A stretch of DNA of 12,758 bases from NCBI GenBank assembly GCA_002399505.1, contig DHDT01000036.1, positions 1,466-14,223 of the forward strand, read 5' to 3'. Source of the DNA: Caryophanales bacterium UBA4869 (GTDB lineage Bacteria > Bacillota_I > Bacilli_A > RFN20 > CAG-288). A program made the position numbers and the translations under genes. Under the pieces are notes generated by a model that saw only the letters and a program-made list of their open reading frames with translations, was not told the origin of the DNA and made no database searches. Positions 1 through 5,758 of the stretch are shown piece by piece. The first letter of the stretch is position 1; every line of letters begins with the position of its first letter.

Positions 1-177
1 GTGTTAGACGAACATGGTTTTGTCGTCACGGATGAAAAGATGAAGAGCAAAGTCGATGGCTTATATGCGATCGGCGACTGCAGAAAGACACCTTTAAGAC
101 AGGTGGCGACTGCGGTAAGCGATGGAGCCATCGCCGCTAACAGCATCCATACCGATTATCTGAAAAACAGGAGATAA
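1..177 (+). CDS. trxB: Thioredoxin reductase, C-terminal fragment
   Basis: This is the last 58 codons of a gene that begins before the window. The reading frame is open from base 1 to a TAA stop at 175-177. It carries the C-terminal FAD-binding signature of thioredoxin reductases: YAIGDCR followed by RQVATAVSDGAIAA. This segment clamps the FAD and forms the dimer-side helix. The enzyme is cytoplasmic and uses NADPH to reduce thioredoxin. The redox CxxC pair and NADPH domain would lie upstream and cannot be seen. The next gene, whiA, starts two bases after the stop, so the two are almost certainly co-transcribed. In many Firmicutes trxB lies in the same neighbourhood as whiA, usually with other genes between. 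The family call is sure; the codon at base 1 is not claimed as a start. Confidence 0.93.
   Translation: MLDEHGFVVTDEKMKSKVDGLYAIGDCRKTPLRQVATAVSDGAIAANSIHTDYLKNRR
169..173 (+). promoter_or_regulatory. Ribosome binding site of whiA inside trxB
   Basis: AGGAG lies in the last codons of trxB, six bases before the whiA ATG at 180. It fixes the whiA start and implies translation linked to trxB. Confidence 0.7.
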
Positions 178-179
178 AG

Positions 180-1151
180 ATGGCGACTAAAGAGATGGCG
201 TTTGCTAAGAAGGTCAAGAATGAGATCTCTCTCAATAGTTACAGCAAAGAAGAAAAGAAATACGTTCTTTCCGGCTTTGCCCGTAACGGAGGCTCTTTTT
301 CGATTGGAAGCAAACCCTCTCTCTCTTTGCATACTGAAATCGCCTGCGTGGCCAAGCTTTTGTATTCCTGTCTCAAGGAATGCTATAGTCTGGCCCCGAC
401 TATCCGATATGAGAACGTCAGTCGGTTCGGAAGAGGCTTAGTCTATGAAGTCTTTGTCGAAGACAAGAGACTTTACGATGTCATGGAAGATCTGGAGATC
501 ATGAAAGACGGCATTGAAAGAATACCTCCTTCCAAAGGTCTTCACAGAAAAAGCCTTAAATTCCTGGTAGTCGGCTCTTTTTTAGCCAATGGTTCTGTCA
601 ATAACCCCTCTTCCGGTAAGACCTCCTACTTTCTGGAGATGGCTTTCTCTGATAAGGCAGACGCTAATGCCGTCAGAAGAAAACTGAATTCCTTCAAGGA
701 AGAGAAGACGATGCTGTTCAAATATATAAAGAGACGTGACAAGCACGTCCTTTATCTAAAAAAATCAGATCAGATTTCCGTCTTTCTTTCTTATATAGGT
801 GCAGTTGAATCCATGCTGGATTTTGAAAACGCCCGAGTCTTGAAAGACGATATGAATATCAACAACCGTCTTTCCATCTGCGATTCGGCTAATTACGGAA
901 AGACTTTATTGGTAGCAAAAAAAGACGTCGAAGACATAGAACTTGTTCTTTCCGTTACTCCTTTAGGTCTCTTCGATTCCAAAACTCAGCTGTTTATCGA
1001 AAAGAGACTGGAAATGAAGGACTCCAACTATCGTGAATTGGCTGAGACGATGACTGAAGAGGGCATTTCCATCACTAAATCAGGGGTTGTTCACCTGATG
1101 ACATCTTTGCGGGAAAAAGCTGCTCAGATACGTGAGAGAAATAAGAAATGA
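180..1151 (+). CDS. whiA: Sporulation/cell-division regulator WhiA
   Basis: WhiA is a DNA-binding protein conserved in Gram-positive bacteria. It is a transcription factor for sporulation division genes in Streptomyces and is linked to cell division and chromosome segregation in Bacillus. At 323 aa it has the usual family length. The N-terminal half resembles a degenerate LAGLIDADG homing-endonuclease fold, seen as two copies: YVLSGFARNGGSF near residues 28-40 and LVVGSFLANGSVNNP near 129-143. The family signature MNINNRLSICDSANYGKT lies at 225-242. A C-terminal helix-turn-helix spans about 268-320, including ELAETM and SITKSGVVHLMTSLREKA. No nuclease activity is expected. The ATG at 180 is preceded by AGGAG. 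In Bacillus, rapZ (yvcJ) and yvcK normally precede whiA; here trxB does. The protein has many Lys and Ser residues but nothing broken. Confidence 0.95.
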   Translation: MATKEMAFAKKVKNEISLNSYSKEEKKYVLSGFARNGGSFSIGSKPSLSLHTEIACVAKLLYSCLKECYSLAPTIRYENVSRFGRGLVYEVFVEDKRLYDVMEDLEIMKDGIERIPPSKGLHRKSLKFLVVGSFLANGSVNNPSSGKTSYFLEMAFSDKADANAVRRKLNSFKEEKTMLFKYIKRRDKHVLYLKKSDQISVFLSYIGAVESMLDFENARVLKDDMNINNRLSICDSANYGKTLLVAKKDVEDIELVLSVTPLGLFDSKTQLFIEKRLEMKDSNYRELAETMTEEGISITKSGVVHLMTSLREKAAQIRERNKK

Positions 1152-1163
1152 GCATTTTGGGCA

Positions 1164-1185
1164 CATATTTCTACTTTGAAATATG
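1164..1185 (+). repeat. Perfect inverted repeat just after whiA
   Basis: CATATTTC (1164-1171) and GAAATATG (1178-1185) form a perfect 8-bp stem with a six-base loop, 12 bases past the whiA stop. It is AT-rich and has no T run, so it is not itself an intrinsic terminator. It may protect the 3' end of the mRNA or act as a protein site. Confidence 0.55.
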
Positions 1186-1204
1186 CTGAAAACAACGTAG
1201 ATAT

Positions 1205-1230
1205 AGAGCCTTAAGGGGCTCTTTTCTTTT
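1205..1230 (+). terminator. Rho-independent terminator of trxB-whiA
   Basis: AGAGCC (1205-1210) pairs with GGCTCT (1217-1222) around the loop TTAAGG, followed by TTTTCTTTTG. It is a compact stem with a T-rich tail about 55 bases after the whiA stop. Confidence 0.8.
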
Positions 1231-1295
1231 GTTTTGCAAAAAGAGTCATGTTGGGAAAAATATCATTTATCAAGGAAAAACTAATAAAAAAGCTT

Positions 1296-1325
1296 ATAAA
1301 ACATATAGTTTTATGTAATAAAACT
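1296..1325 (+). repeat. Overlapping inverted repeats (three ATAAAAC half-sites)
   Basis: ATAAAAC (1296-1302), its complement GTTTTAT (1308-1314) and ATAAAAC again (1318-1324) form two overlapping perfect inverted repeats. The first is 7-5-7 and the second is 8-3-8 (AGTTTTAT-GTA-ATAAAACT). The two same-direction copies are 22 bases apart, about two helical turns. This looks like an operator for a dimeric regulator, but which one is unknown. AT-rich sequence raises the chance of coincidence. Confidence 0.5.
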
Positions 1326-1380
1326 TGAAGACCGGATTATTTTCAATATGCAAAAATATCAATTTTTCTTAAATGAAAAC

Positions 1381-1417
1381 CAAGCTGCTTGCTGCGCATC
1401 GTGCACGCAAATGCGCA
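1381..1417 (+). repeat. Cluster of GC-rich palindromes before gapA
   Basis: CAAGC-T-GCTTG (1381-1391) is immediately followed by TGCGCAT (1393-1399) and its complement ATGCGCA (1411-1417). Inside that pair sits the perfect palindrome CGTGCACG (1400-1407). These GC-rich blocks stand out from surrounding sequence that is mostly A and T. The function is unknown; an operator or an RNA hairpin are both possible. Confidence 0.5.
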
Positions 1418-1428
1418 TACAAATACCT

Positions 1429-1443
1429 AAAATGATTATCATT
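1429..1443 (+). promoter_or_regulatory. Fur-box-like palindrome
   Basis: AATGAT-T-ATCATT (1431-1443) is a perfect 6-1-6 palindrome identical to the core of the classical Fur box. Over the full 19-base consensus the match is about 14 positions. It lies roughly 77 bases upstream of the gapA -10 element, far for simple repression. It may be a Fur-family (Fur, PerR or Zur) site or chance. Confidence 0.35.
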
Positions 1444-1497
1444 AGTGCAAAATGATACTATGAAAGCCCTATTTTATTCAAAAATAGATAATAAACC

Positions 1498-1544
1498 TTT
1501 ATTTTTTCTATTTTAATTGTATAATCTTTTTGTAACTAAGGAGG
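1498..1544 (+). promoter_or_regulatory. gapA promoter and ribosome binding site
   Basis: A perfect -10 element, TATAAT, lies at 1520-1525. The -35 region is poor: TTTATT at 1498-1503, 16 bases upstream, is the best match. The A/T tracts upstream could act as an UP element. AAGGAGG at 1538-1544 is a near-perfect ribosome site nine bases before the ATG. Transcription would begin near 1532, which leaves a very short leader. Confidence 0.6.
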
Positions 1545-1553
1545 ACATAATAA

Positions 1554-2594
1554 ATGTCTATTAAAGTTGCGATCAATGGATTCGGTCGTATCGGTCGTCT
1601 TGCCTTCAGACGTGCTTATGAGATGAACAAGGAAGCTGGAGAGAATGTCTTCGAAATTGTTGCCATCAACGATCTCGTACCTGCTGAAACTCTTGCCTAC
1701 TTACTTAAATATGACACTACTCATCGTACTTGGAATGCTGACAAGATTTCTTCTGAAGATAACAATATCGTCTTCGATGGTCACAAGATCCCTGTCTTAG
1801 GACAGAAAGATCCTCATGATCTTCATTGGGGCGAATATGGTGTCGATGTCGTCTTAGAGTGCACTGGCCGCTTAAAGAGCCATGAAGATGGCGATGTCCA
1901 TATGGAGAATGGTGCCAAGGGTGTTATCATCTCTGCTCCTTCTTCCTCCAAGGATATTCCTACTTATGTCTATGGCGTCAACACTGATAAGCTCACCAAG
2001 GACCAGACCATCATCTCTGGTGCTTCCTGCACTACCAATTGCTTAGCTCCTATGATGAAGGTTCTCAATGATACCTTTGGTGTCACTGGCGGAACTATGA
2101 CTACTGTTCACGCTTATACCAACGATCAGAGAATTCTTGATCTCGCTGGCTCCAACCTCCGTCGTGCCCGTGCCGGTGCCGCTAACATCGTTCCTACCAC
2201 TACTGGTGCTGCCAAGGCTGTCGGCAAGGTCATTCCTGAACTCAATGGTGTCTTAAACGGAAATGCTATCCGTGTTCCTGTCACTGATGGTTCCATCTGC
2301 GATTGCACACTTCTCTTAAAGAAGCCTGCCACTGCCGAAGAGATCAACGCTGCCATGAAGAAGGCCGCTGAGGGTGAACTCAAGGGCATTCTTGCCTACA
2401 ATGAAGATGAAATCGTTTCCTCCGATATTCTCGGAAGAACTGAAGGTTCCATCTTTGATGCCACTCTTACTATGATCATTCCTGCCGGTGATGTTAACTT
2501 TGTCAAGGTCGCTTCTTGGTATGATAATGAATATTCATTCACCTGCCAGATGATGAGACTTGCTAAGCTCTACGGCGAAGTCCTTAATAAGTAG
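1554..2594 (+). CDS. gapA: Glyceraldehyde-3-phosphate dehydrogenase, type I
   Basis: GAPDH catalyses the cytoplasmic, NAD-linked oxidation of glyceraldehyde-3-phosphate to 1,3-bisphosphoglycerate. The N-terminal Rossmann motif INGFGRIGR is at residues 8-16. The AINDL stretch with Asp40 fits NAD rather than NADP preference. The active-site block SCTTNCLAP has catalytic Cys159, and its partner His186 lies in TTVHAYTNDQ. The C-terminal WYDNEYSFTCQM block is present. At 346 aa it is about ten residues longer than many bacterial forms. The segment at 101-140 departs from the usual consensus: CTGRLKSHEDGD replaces the familiar CTG-F-EKA pattern. The start is set by AAGGAGG. It is the first gene of gapA-pgk-tpiA and ends with tandem stops TAG-TAA. 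Leu codons are CTT/CTC/TTA, typical of high expression. Confidence 0.97.
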   Translation: MSIKVAINGFGRIGRLAFRRAYEMNKEAGENVFEIVAINDLVPAETLAYLLKYDTTHRTWNADKISSEDNNIVFDGHKIPVLGQKDPHDLHWGEYGVDVVLECTGRLKSHEDGDVHMENGAKGVIISAPSSSKDIPTYVYGVNTDKLTKDQTIISGASCTTNCLAPMMKVLNDTFGVTGGTMTTVHAYTNDQRILDLAGSNLRRARAGAANIVPTTTGAAKAVGKVIPELNGVLNGNAIRVPVTDGSICDCTLLLKKPATAEEINAAMKKAAEGELKGILAYNEDEIVSSDILGRTEGSIFDATLTMIIPAGDVNFVKVASWYDNEYSFTCQMMRLAKLYGEVLNK

Positions 2595-2609
2595 TAATTA
2601 GCGATTTCG

Positions 2610-2637
2610 ATGGCGGCAGGTCTTCCTGCCGCCATTT
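2610..2637 (+). terminator. Strong hairpin between gapA and pgk (partial terminator or mRNA stabiliser)
   Basis: An 11-bp perfect stem (2610-2620 with 2625-2635, loop TCTT) of high GC is followed by only three T before A. The stem is far more stable than others in the window, but the weak T tail argues for partial termination or 3'-end protection of gapA mRNA rather than a full stop. pgk has its own ribosome site (AGGAGA, 2652-2657), and no convincing promoter lies between. Confidence 0.65.
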
Positions 2638-2665
2638 ATCTAAACTGCTATAGGAGAATTTAAAA

Positions 2666-3928
2666 ATGAAAAAATTAGTTTCTGACTTGGATGTCAGCGG
2701 CAAAAAGGTTTTAGTCAGAGTAGATTTCAACGTTCCTCATAAGAATGGTGTCATTTCCGATGACAATCGTATTTCAGCTGCTGTTCCCACAATTGCCGAA
2801 TTAGTCAACAAGAATGCCAAAGTTATCCTCATGTCTCATTTAGGCAAAATCAAATGGGGCAAAGTCGATGATGAGGAAATCAACAAGGAATTGAAGGGCA
2901 ATGACCTTTCAATCGCTGTCGAACCTTTTGAAAAGCATTTAGCTGAGAAAGTCGGTCACGCTGTCAAGGTAACTTTCTGCCCTGCCACCCGTGGCGAAGA
3001 GCTCAAGAATGCCGTCAATGCCTTACATGATGGCGAAGTTCTCTTAGTTCAGAACACCCGTTATGAAAAGGGTGAGACCAAGAACAATCCCGAACTCGCT
3101 GCTGAATGGGCTTCTCTCTGTGATGCCTTTGTCATGGATGCTTTCGGTTCTGCTCACAGAGCTCATGCCTCCACTGTCGGTGTTCCGACTATTTTGGCTC
3201 AGGAAGGAAAGCCTACTGCTGTCGGTTTCTTAGTCAAGAAGGAAATCGAAGGCTTAGGCCGCTGTGTCAACTGCCCGGAAGACGGAAAGCCTTATATCGC
3301 CATCTTAGGCGGTGCCAAGATTTCCGATAAGATCCAGGTCATTGATTCTTTAGTCAAAAAATGTGACAAGATCTTGATCGGCGGCGGTATGTCTTATACC
3401 TTCAAGTATGCCTTAGGCAAGACCATTGGCAATTCTCTCTGCGAGAAAGACCAGGTCGAATATGCCAGAAAGCTGATGCTTACTGGCAAAATCATTCTTC
3501 CTATCGATACCAAGATCGCTACTTCCTTTGATGATCCTCAGGATATCCACGTCATCAACACTGATGCCAATGATGTCAAGGAAGCCGGTATTCCTGATGG
3601 CTATGAAGGAATGGATATCGGACCTGAGACTGAAGAGCTCTTCACTAAGAACATCCTTCAGGCCAAGACCATTTTCTGGAATGGACCTATGGGTGTCTTT
3701 GAATTACCTGAATTTCAGGAGGGAACCAAGGCAGTCTGCAAGGCCTGCGCTGAAGCTACTAAGAAGGGTGCCTTCTCAGTAATCGGCGGCGGTGATTCTG
3801 CTTCTGCTGCCAAGGAATTCGGTTATGCCGATAAGTTCAGCCACGTTTCAACCGGTGGCGGAGCTTCTCTTGAACTCATCCAATTTGATGGTCATCTTCC
3901 GGGAATCGATGACATTGAAGATAAGTAA
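2666..3928 (+). CDS. pgk: Phosphoglycerate kinase
   Basis: This cytoplasmic glycolytic enzyme transfers phosphate from 1,3-bisphosphoglycerate to ADP. The N-terminal substrate-binding signature VRVDFNVP is at residues 17-24. SHLGK (57-61) and MDAFGSAHRAHAST (157-170) line the basic patch. The nucleotide domain shows GGAKISDKI (215-223), GGGMSYTF (239-246), WNGPMGVFE (338-346) and GGGDSASA (374-381). At 420 aa it is longer than the common 390-400. Most of the excess follows SHLGK as an acidic/lysine stretch near residues 62-85. The usual LLENTRF appears as VQNTRY (128-133), and Met157 stands where Asn is common before DAFG. These look like lineage variants, since no catalytic block is lost. 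It is preceded by AGGAGA and followed 22 bases later by tpiA. Confidence 0.97.
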   Translation: MKKLVSDLDVSGKKVLVRVDFNVPHKNGVISDDNRISAAVPTIAELVNKNAKVILMSHLGKIKWGKVDDEEINKELKGNDLSIAVEPFEKHLAEKVGHAVKVTFCPATRGEELKNAVNALHDGEVLLVQNTRYEKGETKNNPELAAEWASLCDAFVMDAFGSAHRAHASTVGVPTILAQEGKPTAVGFLVKKEIEGLGRCVNCPEDGKPYIAILGGAKISDKIQVIDSLVKKCDKILIGGGMSYTFKYALGKTIGNSLCEKDQVEYARKLMLTGKIILPIDTKIATSFDDPQDIHVINTDANDVKEAGIPDGYEGMDIGPETEELFTKNILQAKTIFWNGPMGVFELPEFQEGTKAVCKACAEATKKGAFSVIGGGDSASAAKEFGYADKFSHVSTGGGASLELIQFDGHLPGIDDIEDK

Positions 3929-3950
3929 ATCCCAGAAAGAGTATTGAATT

Positions 3951-4712
3951 ATGGCACGTAAAAAATTCTTAATGGGCAACTGGAAGATGAATCACACTAT
4001 CGCTGAGGCTAATGCCTTCTGCGATGCCGTGAAAGATTCCGGTCTTGTCAAAGAAGCCCGTAACAAAGGCGTTTTGTTAGGAATTGCTCCTAGCTATATC
4101 GCTTTACAGGCTGTCAGAAAACATGCTCATGGTTTAGTTGTCGCTTCTCAGGATGCACATTATATGAACCATGGCGCCTATACTTCATCTGTTTCCATTC
4201 CGATGCTTAAGGAAATCAACATCGATTGGTCCATCATCGGTCACAGTGAGAAGAGAACCTATGAAGGTGAGACTTCTCTGACCTGCAACCGCAAGATCAA
4301 GGCCTTAGTAGCTGAACGTTTCCACGTTGTCTATTGTGTCGGTGAAACCGCTAAGGAATATGATGAAGGCATTACCAAGGATGTTATCCGTGAACAGGTC
4401 TTAACCGGACTTATGGGTATCACCAAGGAAACCATTCCTTATATTGTCATTGCCTATGAACCTGTCTGGTCCATTGGAACTGGCAAAAATGCTTCTGTTG
4501 AAATCGCTGTAGATATCTGCGGATATATCCGTTCTATCATCGAAGAACTCTTTGGCAAAGTCGCCGCTCAGAAAGTTCTTGTCCTCTACGGCGGAAGTGT
4601 CAAGCCTGAAAACATTCACGAATACCTCAAGGCCAGTGATGTCGATGGCGCTTTAGTCGGCGGAGCTTCTCTCAAAGCTGATTCCTTCAAAGCTCTTTTA
4701 GAAAACATCTAA
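3951..4712 (+). CDS. tpiA: Triosephosphate isomerase
   Basis: Triosephosphate isomerase interconverts dihydroxyacetone phosphate and glyceraldehyde-3-phosphate, feeding gapA. It is a TIM barrel of 253 aa, the standard length. GNWKMN (9-14) holds substrate-binding Lys12. IIGHSEKR (95-102) holds the electrophile His98. AYEPVWSIGTG (168-178) holds the catalytic base Glu170 and starts the mobile loop. YGGSVKPEN near residue 214-222 and GALVGGASL near 233-241 bind phosphate. The ribosome site is the weakest in the operon: only GAAAGAG (3935-3941), ten bases before ATG. Translation may therefore depend partly on coupling from pgk. It is the last gene of the operon and is followed directly by a strong terminator. 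Confidence 0.97.
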   Translation: MARKKFLMGNWKMNHTIAEANAFCDAVKDSGLVKEARNKGVLLGIAPSYIALQAVRKHAHGLVVASQDAHYMNHGAYTSSVSIPMLKEINIDWSIIGHSEKRTYEGETSLTCNRKIKALVAERFHVVYCVGETAKEYDEGITKDVIREQVLTGLMGITKETIPYIVIAYEPVWSIGTGKNASVEIAVDICGYIRSIIEELFGKVAAQKVLVLYGGSVKPENIHEYLKASDVDGALVGGASLKADSFKALLENI

Positions 4713-4719
4713 AACAGAC

Positions 4720-4753
4720 AAGCCGCTTTTCCTTATCGGAAGAGCGGCTTTTT
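4720..4753 (+). terminator. Rho-independent terminator of gapA-pgk-tpiA
   Basis: A 13-bp stem with one T-G wobble (4720-4732 with 4738-4750, loop TTATC) runs into TTTTT. It begins eight bases after the tpiA stop and is a textbook strong terminator. Confidence 0.93.
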
Positions 4754-4809
4754 CAATGCCTATTTTTAAGCGGATATCTTGTATTTTCGTCGGTTTTGGT
4801 TATTCTATA

Positions 4810-4842
4810 TATAATTGATAACTACCCAACAAAAAAAAGGAG
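4810..4842 (+). promoter_or_regulatory. Promoter -10 and ribosome site of first BI-1-like gene
   Basis: TATAAT (4810-4815) lies about 37 bases before the ATG, with no good -35 at 16-18 bases. AAGGAG (4837-4842) is nine bases from the start codon. Because a strong terminator precedes it, this gene needs its own promoter. Confidence 0.5.
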
Positions 4843-4851
4843 CATCTAAGC

Positions 4852-5610
4852 ATGAATGAGTTTACGCCAGAAGCCACCAAGCAGGAAAACGTTGGCAAAA
4901 ATGAGAGAAAACACGCTGAGTTTTCAATGATGAGAGTTATGCTCTGGTTAGGAATCGGATTACTGATCACAGCTGTTGTATCTCTGACTTATCCTAATCT
5001 TCTGCTTTTTATCTTTAAAGATGATGTCGATGGTATGAATATCGCCTATGTGGCTACACTGGCAGTCAGTATCGTCATGATGCTGGTATCTATGCTTGTC
5101 GTTCATCTTAAGGCGTCGAAGAAGGATTCGGCCTTGAGTCCGATATTCTATCTTATTTATACAATCTCAGTCGGATTCCTTCTGTCATCGGTGTTCCTGA
5201 CCATACTCGGTTCTGAACAAAGCGATGCTATCGGAACTATCTCAGTTGCCTTCTTTGTCACTGCCGGCTGTTTCATCGTGATGGGACTTATCGGTTTTCT
5301 CACTAAGAGAAGTCTCAATATTCTGATTCCTCTTATCATCACCTTGGTGATCGGAGCCGTTATCATCTCTTTAGTCAACTTCTTCATGCAGTCTTCAATC
5401 GTCTATTGGATCACTGACTTTGTTCTCTTCGGCGTCATTCTTGTCATCACCGCTGTCGATATCAACAACATCAAAAAGATCGCTGAGGCTGGTGTCTTCT
5501 ACAGTTCTCTGAACATGTCTATCTACTGCGCTTTCTCTCTTTATGTCGATTTCATCAATATCTTCATCAGAGTTCTGATGTATGTGGCGATGTCTAAACG
5601 TAACAGCTAG
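4852..5610 (+). CDS. Bax inhibitor-1-like (BI-1/YccA/YetJ family) membrane protein, copy A
   Basis: This is a 252-aa integral membrane protein with a charged cytoplasmic N-terminus (residues 1-27) and about seven hydrophobic segments, near 28-54, 62-86, 97-119, 127-148, 153-178, 184-202 and 222-246. The C-terminal pattern, AVDINNIKKI (Asp203) and then YVDFINIFIRVL (Asp233), matches the BI-1 family (Pfam PF01027). There two buried aspartates form the pH sensor and calcium-leak gate in Bacillus YetJ. Equating Asp203/Asp233 with that pair is inference; the spacing here (30) is somewhat wider than I expect for YetJ. Family members leak calcium or modulate membrane stress, but the physiological role in bacteria is poorly known. 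A close paralogue lies at 8278-9039. The gene stands alone between a promoter and a terminator. Confidence 0.8.
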   Translation: MNEFTPEATKQENVGKNERKHAEFSMMRVMLWLGIGLLITAVVSLTYPNLLLFIFKDDVDGMNIAYVATLAVSIVMMLVSMLVVHLKASKKDSALSPIFYLIYTISVGFLLSSVFLTILGSEQSDAIGTISVAFFVTAGCFIVMGLIGFLTKRSLNILIPLIITLVIGAVIISLVNFFMQSSIVYWITDFVLFGVILVITAVDINNIKKIAEAGVFYSSLNMSIYCAFSLYVDFINIFIRVLMYVAMSKRNS

Positions 5611-5623
5611 AAAAACAATTGAT

Positions 5624-5651
5624 AAGCGCAGCTAAAAAAGCTGCGCTTTTT
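5624..5651 (+). terminator. Rho-independent terminator after BI-1-like copy A
   Basis: AAGCGCAGCT (5624-5633) pairs with AGCTGCGCTT (5639-5648) around AAAAA, ending in TTTTT. The A run opposite the T run makes it potentially active in both directions. Confidence 0.9.
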
Positions 5652-5725
5652 CATTGCTATCAATATGGATATTAATATCTCGCAAAAATAAGAAAAATAA
5701 TTATTCCATCGGCGTTTTAAAGGAA

Positions 5726-5747
5726 TATAATCAGGGACTAGTGAGGA
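5726..5747 (+). promoter_or_regulatory. Promoter -10 and ribosome site of the lipoprotein gene
   Basis: TATAAT at 5726-5731 has only a weak -35 candidate (TTCCAT, 5704-5709). GAGGA at 5743-5747 is 11 bases from the ATG at 5759. The leader would be about 20 bases. This supports starting the gene at 5759, not upstream. Confidence 0.5.
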
Positions 5748-5758
5748 ATTTATCATAT

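Larger units (their letters stand above)
1236..1553 (+). promoter_or_regulatory. Gene-free, palindrome-rich region upstream of gapA
   Basis: No supportable gene lies in this roughly 320-base AT-rich stretch. It holds several separate symmetric elements, listed individually: three ATAAAAC half-sites at 1296-1324, CAAGC-T-GCTTG at 1381-1391, a nested GC-rich palindrome at 1393-1417 and a Fur-box-like palindrome at 1431-1443. An AAAATGAT direct repeat also occurs at 1429-1436 and 1449-1456. The gapA promoter and ribosome site close the region. In Bacillus the gapA operon starts with its own repressor gene cggR; none is present here, so control, if any, must act in trans. Confidence 0.6.

Noticed and set aside
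1400..1443. CggR-type operator before gapA
   Set aside because: The palindromes do not match the CGGGAC/TGTC pattern of CggR sites, and no cggR gene is next to gapA.
2126..2389. Antisense open frame in gapA, and similar minus-strand frames elsewhere (for example 5948-6364, 11723-12043, 12074-12451)
   Set aside because: All mirror strongly biased coding sequence on the + strand. None has a ribosome site, promoter or protein family pattern.
5654..5758. Upstream extension of the lipoprotein frame to 5654
   Set aside because: It overlaps the preceding terminator and the TATAAT element, has no ribosome site, and would bury the signal peptide 35 residues in. ATG 5759 gives a normal lipoprotein signal.
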